A stretch of DNA of 64,000 nt from JAUNSR01 sp036655755 (GTDB taxonomy: Bacteria > Bacteroidota > Bacteroidia > Bacteroidales > JAUNSR01): contig JAVVPN010000003.1 in NCBI GenBank assembly GCA_036655755.1, forward strand, positions 16,895 through 80,894, written 5' to 3'. The position numbers and the translations under genes were made by a program. Below are positions 1-7,393 of this stretch, in pieces. The notes under the pieces were generated by a model. It worked only from the letters and a program-made list of their open reading frames with translations, was not told the DNA's origin and searched no databases. How positions within the stretch are numbered: the first letter of the stretch is position 1; every line of letters begins with the position of its first letter.

Positions 1-96
1 CTTGAAAAACAGAAGAAAGGAAAGAAACGAATGAAGCAGATTGGTACGGTTGAGGTACCTCAGAAAGCTTTCTTAGCAGTATTGAAGCTTGATTAA
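1..96 (+). CDS. lepA: Elongation factor 4 (LepA), C-terminal end only
   Basis: Frame 1 is open from the window edge to a TAA at 94-96 and encodes the last 31 residues of a protein. The lysine-rich segment KKRMKQIGTVEVPQ followed by AFLAVLKLD matches the conserved extreme C-terminus of LepA (EF4), the ribosome back-translocase GTPase, where KRMKQ(I/V)G and PQ(E/A)AFLA(V/I)L are characteristic. The GTPase domains lie outside the window. It is followed by a strong intrinsic terminator and then nhaA; lepA next to nhaA is, from memory, a common Bacteroidales arrangement. Identification rests on a short but distinctive tail. Confidence 0.85.
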   Translation, partial: LEKQKKGKKRMKQIGTVEVPQKAFLAVLKLD

Positions 97-116
97 CCAA
101 ATAAGGATAATTAATA

Positions 117-157
117 AAAAATAAGAGAAAAGTTAGTTCTTTTCTCTTATTTTTTTG
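117..157 (+). terminator. Intrinsic terminator after lepA
   Basis: A perfect 12-bp inverted repeat (ATAAGAGAAAAG, 121-132, against 139-150) with a 6-base loop is followed by a run of seven T. It lies 24 bp after the lepA stop. Confidence 0.85.
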
Positions 158-186
158 CACTTTCGCGCAACCGATTTCCGAGACAC

Positions 187-217
187 TTGTGCCACCTAAG
201 TCGTATTATTACATTTA
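187..217 (+). promoter_or_regulatory. Candidate promoter for nhaA
   Basis: TTG (187-189), a 20-base spacer and TACATTTA (210-217) match the Bacteroides -33/-7 pattern (TTTG...TAnnTTTG) with one mismatch in the -7 element. Transcription would begin near 223, which supports the ATG at 244 as start codon rather than an upstream TTG at 187 inside the promoter. Confidence 0.4.
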
Positions 218-243
218 GTTCACATTTTAGATTTATTTTAGAG

Positions 244-1617
244 ATGAGCGACTTGCTTTACAGTTTCCGGAGTACGCTTCGGAATTACATCAACTCGAGC
301 TTTATTCTGGTGTTCGTGACCCTTCTCGCATTGTTTTGTGCGAATTCACAATTTTCTGATGCCTATTTTCAATTATGGCAAAAACCGGTTAGTTTTCAAT
401 TCGGAGATTTTAATCTTTTTAGTCATCACGGCGAATCGATGATGTTAATGGACGTTATCAATGATTTTCTGATGGCTATTTTCTTTTTTTCGGTAGGATT
501 GGAAATTAAAAGGGAAATTTTGGTTGGCGAATTGTCTTCGATGAAAAAAGCACTGCTTCCTATTATCGGAGCGATTGGCGGAATGATTGTTCCGGTTCTT
601 TTATTCTTTGTTTTTACAAATGAGGGCTTAGGGGTTCGTGGTAGTGCTATCCCGATGGCTACGGATATCGCTTTTTCGTTAGGGGTGTTATCCATGTTGG
701 GCAAACGTGTGCCTGTGGGATTGAAAATATTCCTTGCGGCTTTGGCTGTAGCAGACGATTTGGGTGGTATATTGGTGATTGCCTTGTTTTATAGCGGTCA
801 TATCGATGTTACATATTTAATGTATGCAACGGTATTGGTTGGTATTCTGGTGTACGGGGCTCGCAAGGGTGTGCGTACGAAATTGTTTTACTGCCTGCTT
901 GGGACAGGGGTTTGGTATCTGTTTTTAAACTCAGGTATCCATGCAACGATTGCAGGTGTGATTGTGGCGTTCTGCGTACCGGCACGTCCGGCTACGACAT
1001 CGGCGCGCTATATTGAGCGAATCCGTGAGAACATCAGCAAGTTTCCTAAAACGACGGAGGCGAAAGGTGAAGTTCATATTTTGACGAATGAGCAGATCTC
1101 TTTGCTGAAGAGTGTTGAGTCGGCTTCTGATAAAGTGATTAGTCCGCTTCAGGACTTGGAAGATACGTTGGCTCCATTGATTAATTTCTATATCATTCCG
1201 ATTTTTGCGTTCGCTAATGCCGGAATCAACTTTACGGGACTAAGTTTTGGAGATCTTTTCCACGGTGTAGGACTGTCTGTGTTTGTCGGCTTGGTGATTG
1301 GTAAGTTTTTGGGTATTTTCTCCTTCTCATGGATTGCCATTAAATTAGGTTGGGTGAATATGCCGACCGGTGCAAACTGGAAGATGTTTTCCGGAATTGC
1401 GATGCTGGGAGGTATCGGATTTACCGTATCCATGTTTATAGCCAATCTTTCATATTCGGGAGCAGGTGCCGAAGGGCTTGTCTTGCTGAATGATGCGAAA
1501 CTGGGTATTCTTGCCGGTTCGGTATGTGCCGGAGCTTTCGGTTATTCATTGCTGAATCAGTATTTACCTAAAGAGGATGAGGTTGCCGATTTGGTCGGTG
1601 AAACCGTAATGAATTGA
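244..1617 (+). CDS. nhaA: Na+/H+ antiporter NhaA
   Basis: 457-residue inner-membrane protein with about 12 hydrophobic segments, predicted to exchange cytoplasmic Na+ for H+ in pH and salt homeostasis. The paired ion-binding aspartates are at about residues 171-172 in AVADDLGGILVIALFY, matching the DD of the family. MATDIAFSLG (Asp about 141) and GLEIKRE are also typical. It is longer than E. coli NhaA (388 residues) because of a hydrophilic insert at roughly residues 255-310, a length common in Bacteroidota homologues. The ATG at 244 is preferred because the in-frame upstream extension begins with TTG, overlaps the putative promoter and is not membrane-like. It is monocistronic, bounded by terminators on both sides. 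Confidence 0.93.
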   Translation: MSDLLYSFRSTLRNYINSSFILVFVTLLALFCANSQFSDAYFQLWQKPVSFQFGDFNLFSHHGESMMLMDVINDFLMAIFFFSVGLEIKREILVGELSSMKKALLPIIGAIGGMIVPVLLFFVFTNEGLGVRGSAIPMATDIAFSLGVLSMLGKRVPVGLKIFLAALAVADDLGGILVIALFYSGHIDVTYLMYATVLVGILVYGARKGVRTKLFYCLLGTGVWYLFLNSGIHATIAGVIVAFCVPARPATTSARYIERIRENISKFPKTTEAKGEVHILTNEQISLLKSVESASDKVISPLQDLEDTLAPLINFYIIPIFAFANAGINFTGLSFGDLFHGVGLSVFVGLVIGKFLGIFSFSWIAIKLGWVNMPTGANWKMFSGIAMLGGIGFTVSMFIANLSYSGAGAEGLVLLNDAKLGILAGSVCAGAFGYSLLNQYLPKEDEVADLVGETVMN

Positions 1618-1640
1618 TTATCTGTTTAAATTCGAAATAT

Positions 1641-1677
1641 AAAAAAAGGCCATTCTGAAAAGAATAGCCTTTTTTTG
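1641..1677 (+). terminator. Intrinsic terminator after nhaA
   Basis: The stem AAAAAAAGGC-CATTCT pairs with AGAATA-GCCTTTTTTT around a GAAA loop, with one mismatch, and ends in a T run. It lies 23 bp after the nhaA stop. Confidence 0.8.
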
Positions 1678-1858
1678 TGTCTTATAGATTGTTGGTTTAA
1701 TTTATTGTCTAAAATCAAAATGTCACAAAATATGTGTTTTGTATTAGTAAATAAAAGTGAGGTGATAAAAAATAGATATTTGAAACAAAATATTCTGGCA
1801 AATTGTTATATTGTAGTGGTTTAGAGAATAAAAACGCTGTTGTTCTAATCACAAATCT

Positions 1859-2275
1859 ATGACAGAAGCTATGAGACGCAATCCAACATTTTCACCTGAA
1901 GACTGTGCGCTGCTTTTTGGGCAGGCAATGCCAAATGGCGATATTGAAACAATTCTGGAGCTTTATGAACCGGGGGCGGTGTGGTATTCACTGGTAAGTG
2001 GAAATCCTTTGCTTCGCGAGGAAAAGGAGTTTAAGAAAGAATATATGTGGCTTACGGCAAGAAATGCAACCGTTCGTTTCGATCAGATCAAAACGGTATT
2101 TAATAAAGATAATCAGGTTGCCTTCGTAGAGATTCGCGCGGTTTTTGAAGGTCGCGACCCGGATGGGAAAGAGGTGATCATACCTTATACATCCCATCAA
2201 ATCACCCGAAAACAACCTGATAATACGTGGCGTATCATTTATGAAAAGCCACAAAGAGAGCGTTTACGCCAATAA
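1859..2275 (+). CDS. SnoaL-like / NTF2-fold small protein
   Basis: 138-residue soluble protein with no signal peptide. The layout is that of the NTF2/SnoaL-like fold: an N-terminal helix with a DIETILELYEPGAVWY segment, a central helix, then strands ending in a conserved-looking TWRIIYEKPQ strand. Members of this superfamily act as small polyketide cyclases, isomerases or ligand-binding proteins, so no specific reaction can be given. The start is the first ATG and no Shine-Dalgarno is visible. The 3' end overlaps the convergent DJ-1/PfpI gene by 12 bp. The 180-bp AT-rich stretch upstream probably holds its promoter but shows no clear consensus match. Confidence 0.75.
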   Translation: MTEAMRRNPTFSPEDCALLFGQAMPNGDIETILELYEPGAVWYSLVSGNPLLREEKEFKKEYMWLTARNATVRFDQIKTVFNKDNQVAFVEIRAVFEGRDPDGKEVIIPYTSHQITRKQPDNTWRIIYEKPQRERLRQ

Positions 2276-2812
2276 CATTCCTTTGGCAACATTCGCAGCC
2301 GTATTTTTGTCGGTTAAAATCTCAATGATTTTTAAGGCAAACGGAAACACGGTGCCGGGCCCGGCGCTGGTAATCACGCGATCACTTACCACGACGGGCT
2401 TGTTGCTATGAATTGCTTCTATTAACTCATTTTCGAATCCGGGATAGCAGGTTGCTTCTTTTCCTTTTAATAATCCCAATTGACCATATACGAGCGGTGC
2501 GGCACAAATTGCTGCAAGGTACTTATTGGCCTTTGCATAATCTTCAATCAAAGATGCAAGAGGTGCGAATTGCTGTAAATTTCGTGTTCCAGGCATTCCA
2601 CCGGGTAAAATCAGCATGCTTCCATCTTTAAAATCGGTATCTTCAAAAAGCAAATCGGCTTCGATATTGATCTGGTGGGCACCTTTTACATTACGATGGC
2701 TTGTGATGGAAACTGAGTTTACATCAATACCTGCACGGCGGAGCATGTCAATGGTAGCGATCGCTTCGATTTCTTCAAAACCTTCCGCGAGAAATAAATA
2801 CACTTTCTTCAT
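2264..2812 (-). CDS. DJ-1/PfpI family protein (ThiJ/YajL-like)
   Basis: 182-residue protein of the DJ-1/ThiJ/PfpI superfamily, whose bacterial members are described as chaperones, deglycases or oxidative-stress proteins. The N-terminal AEGFEEIEA carries the conserved glutamate that contacts the reactive cysteine. The nucleophilic elbow is at AAICAAP with Cys about 103, and SAGPGT near the end is also typical. The ATG at 2812 is chosen because MKKVYLFLAEGFEE is the usual N-terminus; an in-frame upstream extension of 19 residues looks like untranslated DNA. The end overlaps the SnoaL-like gene on the other strand by 12 bp. The exact substrate cannot be told from sequence. Confidence 0.9.
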   Translation of the reverse strand: MKKVYLFLAEGFEEIEAIATIDMLRRAGIDVNSVSITSHRNVKGAHQINIEADLLFEDTDFKDGSMLILPGGMPGTRNLQQFAPLASLIEDYAKANKYLAAICAAPLVYGQLGLLKGKEATCYPGFENELIEAIHSNKPVVVSDRVITSAGPGTVFPFALKIIEILTDKNTAANVAKGMLLA

Positions 2813-2846
2813 TTGTATATAATTTACTGTTGAACATCCAAGTATA

Positions 2847-2890
2847 TAAAAAAGAAACGGGCTGCTCAAAGTTTAAAACCCGAAACAGCC
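2847..2890 (-). terminator. Possible terminator after the 419-residue protein gene
   Basis: Read on the minus strand, GGCTG (2890-2886) pairs with CAGCC (2864-2860) and is followed by a T-rich stretch. The stem is short and the loop long, so support is modest. Confidence 0.35.
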
Positions 2891-2920
2891 ACGTGGAGTA
2901 ATGTATGTAAATCAAATTGA

Positions 2921-4180
2921 TCAGACCGGATTGATATTGTTTGTACAACATTCATTCCCACCTTTCCCCTCCTGCGTGTTGCAGAATTCGGACGGCATTG
3001 GCTTTAATTCATCTTCCACTTCTCCCGAAAGATAATTAAAAAATGGGAACATGCTATCTTTTTTGTGGTCTGCGCCAAAATCATCTTTATTTTCCTGCAA
3101 AATAGCTTTTTCGAAGGCCGCTTGTTCATCTTCGAGGTATTTTGAGTAAGAAAGAGATTGAACACTCTGGCCAAATAAATCAAGAATCGAGTGATTGATG
3201 ATATTCTTTGGTTTAACAAGCAGATTATGTTCGATTAACCGTCGTTCGGCATCGAATTCTGATTTTTCAATGCTCCACGGTTTATCCCAATGATATAAGA
3301 ATTTGAGTCTCCAATAACCGTCCCAAGGGATGTTTACCAATAAGTACGCTTTCATCTTGCTGATAATAGCAAGGTTGTGTGCTGTTTCTTCGGCGGTAAG
3401 GACGTTTGTTGAGCCCAGCATATCCATCAGGAATACGCTTCCCCACAATACGGATGCGGCATATTCATAGGTGTCGAGAAATTCAAGGTCGAGCAATGTG
3501 GTTATGTATTCACGGAAAGACTCCTCTTCAAGCAATAGTTTGTCGGGAATCTCTTCCGGGTAATTTCGCTCGAAGTAGTCTGTCATCGCATCAATAATGT
3601 TTTCGGCGGTTATTGACGGAATATACCAGAATGGCGCGCGGTTGATAAATTCATTTCGGATCGCCTGTAGCTTCGGATCATCACTGAATGGTTCGACAGC
3701 CACAAGATAACTTTCGAGTAATTCCTGATCCTCTTCGTCAAGTCCTGTATCGGTAGTCAGTACGTCTGTTACGATCTGATTCATCATTTCGGTATGACCA
3801 TAAGCATCCAGTACATCGAGCATATGGACGAATAACAGAAAATCTTCTTCGGGAGCAATTGCCAATTCACGCATATAATAATCTACTTTGTCGGCTTCCC
3901 CTTTGAACAGATAATAATAAATCAGCTCAGGTAACAATAAAAATAATGATTCCTGATATAATTCGGGTTGATGACATTGTAATACGCGGACAAGTTCTTC
4001 AGCCTTTTTAAACTCCTTCTCTTCATAGAGGGTATCGGCTAATAGTTCGATGGTCATCATGATGTCGTAATTCTCATACAACTCTTCCGGAAGGTCTGTT
4101 GTAAATACTCCCAGTGCCACATCATATAGGTCTATTGGGTTCTGTTCCTGACAGGCCCTGACGAATTTTAAAGCATCCAT
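2921..4180 (-). CDS. Uncharacterised 419-residue acidic helical protein with Cys-rich tail
   Basis: I do not recognise this family. It is a 419-residue cytoplasmic protein with no signal peptide or membrane segment, very rich in Glu, Asp, Leu and Tyr. Repeated helix-helix segments (ELLADTLYEEKEFKKAEELV, then LLLPELIYYYLFKGEADKVD) resemble a TPR-like solenoid in the first 150 residues. The middle (about 170-330) is helical and aromatic. The last 25 residues contain Cys, then GGNECC and TNN, a cluster that could bind metal. The start is the only plausible ATG. It stands alone, upstream of the DJ-1 gene on the same strand and divergent from the sugar oxidoreductase locus. It is probably a lineage-conserved hypothetical rather than a pseudogene because the frame is long and intact. 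Confidence 0.75.
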   Translation of the reverse strand: MDALKFVRACQEQNPIDLYDVALGVFTTDLPEELYENYDIMMTIELLADTLYEEKEFKKAEELVRVLQCHQPELYQESLFLLLPELIYYYLFKGEADKVDYYMRELAIAPEEDFLLFVHMLDVLDAYGHTEMMNQIVTDVLTTDTGLDEEDQELLESYLVAVEPFSDDPKLQAIRNEFINRAPFWYIPSITAENIIDAMTDYFERNYPEEIPDKLLLEEESFREYITTLLDLEFLDTYEYAASVLWGSVFLMDMLGSTNVLTAEETAHNLAIISKMKAYLLVNIPWDGYWRLKFLYHWDKPWSIEKSEFDAERRLIEHNLLVKPKNIINHSILDLFGQSVQSLSYSKYLEDEQAAFEKAILQENKDDFGADHKKDSMFPFFNYLSGEVEDELKPMPSEFCNTQEGKGGNECCTNNINPV

Positions 4181-4500
4181 AAAACAGAAGGATTTTTGGT
4201 TATTTTCTGTATAACAATAGAACTCGACATATGGTTTTTGACTTAAATGAATTTTGCAAATAAAAATTTTTAAATAGATAAATGAATTTCTATATATTAT
4301 AATATTAAATTGGATAAAAATATTGAATAAAAAAATTAGATTTTTATATTCGTTAATTTGTTGAAATTAATATATTTGTCTAATACTTATAAAAACATTC
4401 ATCACCGAAAGTAATATAACCTTATTATTCTTCCTGTGATCCATTTGCTTGAAAAACTACCTTTAAAGATTGCATACTGTAATACTTATATTTTTTTACC
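4181..4500. other. AT-rich divergent intergenic region
   Basis: This 320-bp stretch separates the minus-strand 419-residue gene from the Gfo/Idh locus on the plus strand. It is very AT-rich, holds no convincing reading frame or RNA gene, and contains a perfect -7 element at 4371-4378. Confidence 0.6.
4371..4378 (+). promoter_or_regulatory. Candidate -7 promoter element for the glycoside-oxidation locus
   Basis: TATATTTG is an exact match to TAnnTTTG. The nearest TTTG (4357-4360) is too close to be the -33 partner, and only T-rich DNA is present at the expected distance. A start near 4385 would leave a leader of about 115 bases. Confidence 0.38.
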
Positions 4501-5973
4501 ATGGCTAAAAACATTTCAAGAAGAGATTTTTTAAGGACCGGCTCATTAGCAGCAGCCGGTTTAACAATTGTTCCTAACGTTGTATTGGGTAAGAGTTTCG
4601 GGCATACAGCTCCAAGCGACCGGTTGAATATTGCCGGTATCGGAGTGGGTGGTCGCGGAGCCGGCGTTTTAAAAGAGTTTCCTGCGAATAATATCGTTGC
4701 ATTATGTGATGTAGACTGGGGATACGCGGCAAATACGTTTAAAGAGTATCCGAATGCAAAACGTTTTCGTGATTTCCGGAAAATGTATGATGAAATAGGC
4801 GATTCTATCGATGCTGTAATGGTAGCGACATCCGACCATACGCACGCTGTGATTGCAGCTCGTGCCATTGAGATGGGCAAACATGTGTATTGTGAAAAAC
4901 CTTTGACTCATACCGTATACGAAACACGGTTGCTTACAAAATTAGCTGATAAACATAAGGTGGCTACTCAAATGGGTAATCAGGGTGCATCTGAAGATGG
5001 TGTGCGCGGTACTTGCGAGGCGATTTGGTCGGGTATGATCGGAGAGGTGACCAAAGTAGAAGCGTTTACAGATCGTCCGATCTGGCCACAAGGTTTGCCT
5101 CGTCCTGTAAAAGTAGAACGTACGCCGAAAGATTTGGATTGGGATTTGTTCCTGGGCCCAGCTCCGAGCCGTCCGTTTAATTCAATCTATACTCCATGGA
5201 ACTGGCGTGGATGGTGGGATTTTGGGACAGGTGCGTTAGGTGATATGGCATGTCATATCCTCCAACCGGTAGCAAAAGCCCTTAATCTTAAATATCCTTC
5301 TCAGGTAGAAGGTAGCTCTACCGTATTGCTCACCGATTGCGCACCCAATGCAGAGCGGGTAAGATATGTGTTCCCTGCGCGCGATAATATGGCAAAAGTG
5401 GCGATGCCGGAAGTGGAAGTGATTTGGTATGACGGCGGTCTGAAACCGGATTATCCGAAAGGCTGGCCTGCCGGTAAAACAATGAATAACTCGGGTGGTG
5501 GCGTAATATTCTATGGAACCAAAGATATTCTTGTATGTGGCTGTTATGGCAGAGATCCATGGCTCATGTCTGGAAGAGAGATTCCGGCGCCTACTTCGAC
5601 CCGTGCGATTACCGAGGGCCATTATATCGACTTCCTGAATGCATGTAAAGAGTCGCCATCTAATCGCCGTGTGACCGCTTCGAATTTTGCTGAAGCAGGT
5701 ATTCTGAACGAGATGGTTGTAATGGGGGTATTGGGTGTGCGTTTGCAGGATCTACATCGTACGCTCGACTGGGATGGTGAGAATATGCAGTTTACCAATA
5801 TCAATGATGAGGATGTGATCCGCATCATGCGGGAAGACGGATTCAGCATTAAAGATGGTCATCCAACCTTCAATAAGACTTATACCGAGCCAATCAATGC
5901 TAAAGAATTTGCGGCCGAATTAATCAAGCATTCTTACCGTGAAGGATACGAATTGCCGGAAATGCCGGTTTAA
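4501..5973 (+). CDS. Exported Gfo/Idh/MocA oxidoreductase with twin-arginine signal
   Basis: 490-residue NAD(P)-dependent sugar oxidoreductase. Residues 6-12 are SRRDFLR, a twin-arginine export motif followed by a hydrophobic alanine-rich stretch, so the folded, cofactor-loaded enzyme should go to the periplasm. The Rossmann motif GIGVGGRGAG is at about 46-54, and CEKPLTH at about 131-137 supplies the family's catalytic lysine (K133). The segment WWDFGTGALGDMACH (about 238-252) is characteristic of the larger Bacteroidota members. It is the first gene of the locus; the DUF1080 lipoprotein gene follows after 36 bp. By family and context it probably oxidises a glycoside to a 3-keto form or the reverse. 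The actual substrate is unknown. Confidence 0.9.
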   Translation: MAKNISRRDFLRTGSLAAAGLTIVPNVVLGKSFGHTAPSDRLNIAGIGVGGRGAGVLKEFPANNIVALCDVDWGYAANTFKEYPNAKRFRDFRKMYDEIGDSIDAVMVATSDHTHAVIAARAIEMGKHVYCEKPLTHTVYETRLLTKLADKHKVATQMGNQGASEDGVRGTCEAIWSGMIGEVTKVEAFTDRPIWPQGLPRPVKVERTPKDLDWDLFLGPAPSRPFNSIYTPWNWRGWWDFGTGALGDMACHILQPVAKALNLKYPSQVEGSSTVLLTDCAPNAERVRYVFPARDNMAKVAMPEVEVIWYDGGLKPDYPKGWPAGKTMNNSGGGVIFYGTKDILVCGCYGRDPWLMSGREIPAPTSTRAITEGHYIDFLNACKESPSNRRVTASNFAEAGILNEMVVMGVLGVRLQDLHRTLDWDGENMQFTNINDEDVIRIMREDGFSIKDGHPTFNKTYTEPINAKEFAAELIKHSYREGYELPEMPV

Positions 5974-6009
5974 CAGCATCAGAAAATAACCTTATAATAC
6001 GATATTAAA

Positions 6010-6807
6010 ATGAAGAAATCAGTTATTTTGCTGGGGTCAGCGATGGCTATAGCATTGACTTCCGGTTGTGGAAGTAATAATAAAAAAGCATCCGAAGAGT
6101 CAGCTCCTCAACCTCAGGCAGAAGCGGAAATTGCTCCTGAAGAGGGCGAAATCGTTTTGTTTGACGGAGAATCGTTTAATGGTTGGCGAGGATATAACCG
6201 CCAGGATGTTCCTACTGCATGGACGATTGAGGATGGCTGTATTAAAATCAATGGGTCAGGGATGGGTGAAGCCGGCGCTAAAGATGGTGGCGATATAATC
6301 TTTGATCAGAAGTTTGGTAATTTCGAACTTACTTTCGATTGGAAAGTGGATAAAGGCTCTAATTCCGGTATCTTCTATCTAGCTCAGGAAGTGCCAGATA
6401 AACCTATTTATTACTCTGCTCCCGAATATCAGATTTTGGATAACCAAAATCATCCGGATGCCCGACTGGGTATAGATGGTAATCGTTGTTCTGCATCATT
6501 ATATGATATGATTCCGGCTAAACCACAAAATTCAAAACCTTACGGCGAGTGGAATACGGGTAAGATTTTAGTATATAAAGGCACTGTAGTTCACTTCCAG
6601 AATGGCGAGCAGATGCTTGAATATCATCTGTGGACTCCGGAATGGCAGGAAATGCTTGATAAATGTAAATTCAGTCAGGATAAAAATCCGGTAGCTTACG
6701 ATTTGCTCATAAATTGTGGCGGTGATGAAAAAGCCGGTTACATTGGATTGCAAGATCATGGAGATAATGTATGGTATCGCAATATCAAGGTAAAAAAACT
6801 AGATTAA
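6010..6807 (+). CDS. DUF1080 (3-keto-disaccharide hydrolase-like) lipoprotein
   Basis: 265-residue lipoprotein. The signal peptide ends in LTSGC with the lipidated Cys at 20, followed by a short polar linker. The body (about 45-263) is a DUF1080 domain (PF06439, concanavalin-like fold), recognisable from LFDGESFNGWRGY, FELTFDWKVDKGSNSGIFYL, PEYQILDN and the terminal GYIGLQDHGDNVWYRNIKV. Members of this family are named 3-keto-disaccharide hydrolases because some cleave 3-keto-glycosides made by Gfo/Idh/MocA dehydrogenases. That fits the oxidoreductases on both sides. Placement in the periplasm or outer-membrane leaflet agrees with the exported neighbours. An inverted repeat 17 bp after the stop separates it from the DoxX gene. 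Confidence 0.92.
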   Translation: MKKSVILLGSAMAIALTSGCGSNNKKASEESAPQPQAEAEIAPEEGEIVLFDGESFNGWRGYNRQDVPTAWTIEDGCIKINGSGMGEAGAKDGGDIIFDQKFGNFELTFDWKVDKGSNSGIFYLAQEVPDKPIYYSAPEYQILDNQNHPDARLGIDGNRCSASLYDMIPAKPQNSKPYGEWNTGKILVYKGTVVHFQNGEQMLEYHLWTPEWQEMLDKCKFSQDKNPVAYDLLINCGGDEKAGYIGLQDHGDNVWYRNIKVKKLD

Positions 6808-6824
6808 GATTATTTTTTAACTAT

Positions 6825-6863
6825 AAGGTTGTTTCAGTTTGATTGTCAAATTGAAACAACCTT
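6825..6863 (+). terminator. Hairpin between the DUF1080 and DoxX genes
   Basis: AAGGTTGTTTCA pairs with TGAAACAACCTT, with further partial pairing of GTTTG and CAAAT. The stem is strong but no clean T run follows, so it may be a partial terminator or an mRNA stability element inside the operon. Confidence 0.55.
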
Positions 6864-6892
6864 GTTGATTTTATAGCGTTGGAGATTACTTA

Positions 6893-7393
6893 ATGATGAC
6901 AAATATTTATTCAAAAACACAGTTTTGGTCGTTGTTGTTACTTCGGCTGGCCGTCGGATGGCACTTTTTATATGAAGGGATTGTTAAGTTTATGAATCCC
7001 AAATGGACATCCTATGCTTATCTGATGGATGCAAAAGGGTTTATGGCAGGCGTATTTCATGAAATTGCCGCGAGACCTGCTTTATTGGAAGTGGCCGATG
7101 TCTTAAATATGACCGGTTTGACACTGGTCGGATTAGCTCTCATTACCGGATGTCTGGTTAATTGGGCGGCTATCGGCGGAATAATCATGTTGGTATTCTA
7201 TTTCCTTTCTCATATTCCGTTTGTCGACGCGGCTTATTTACTACCCGCAGAGGGCTCTTATTTATGGGTGGACAAGAATATCATCGAGATATTTACCTTA
7301 TTGGTAATTTTTTATTTTCCGACTTCACGTATTGTCGGAATCGACAGATGGGTATATCGAAATAGCAAACATAATTTACAGGAGGTAGGATGA
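6893..7393 (+). CDS. DoxX family membrane protein
   Basis: 166-residue integral membrane protein with four hydrophobic segments. The first, LLLLRLAVGWHFLYEGIVKF, is the usual DoxX opening. DoxX proteins are related to the small subunit of thiosulfate:quinone oxidoreductase and are often placed beside redox enzymes. Compared with the minimal family it has a longer loop at about residues 33-60 and after the third helix. Its last codons overlap the next Gfo/Idh gene by the four bases ATGA, so the two are translationally coupled. I infer, without direct evidence, that it could carry electrons from the periplasmic sugar dehydrogenases to the quinone pool. ATG codons at 6893 and 6896 are both possible starts. 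Confidence 0.85.
   Translation: MMTNIYSKTQFWSLLLLRLAVGWHFLYEGIVKFMNPKWTSYAYLMDAKGFMAGVFHEIAARPALLEVADVLNMTGLTLVGLALITGCLVNWAAIGGIIMLVFYFLSHIPFVDAAYLLPAEGSYLWVDKNIIEIFTLLVIFYFPTSRIVGIDRWVYRNSKHNLQEVG

Noticed and set aside
187..243. Upstream TTG start for nhaA
   Set aside because: The extension overlaps the likely promoter, is not membrane-like, and the ATG at 244 gives a normal N-terminus.
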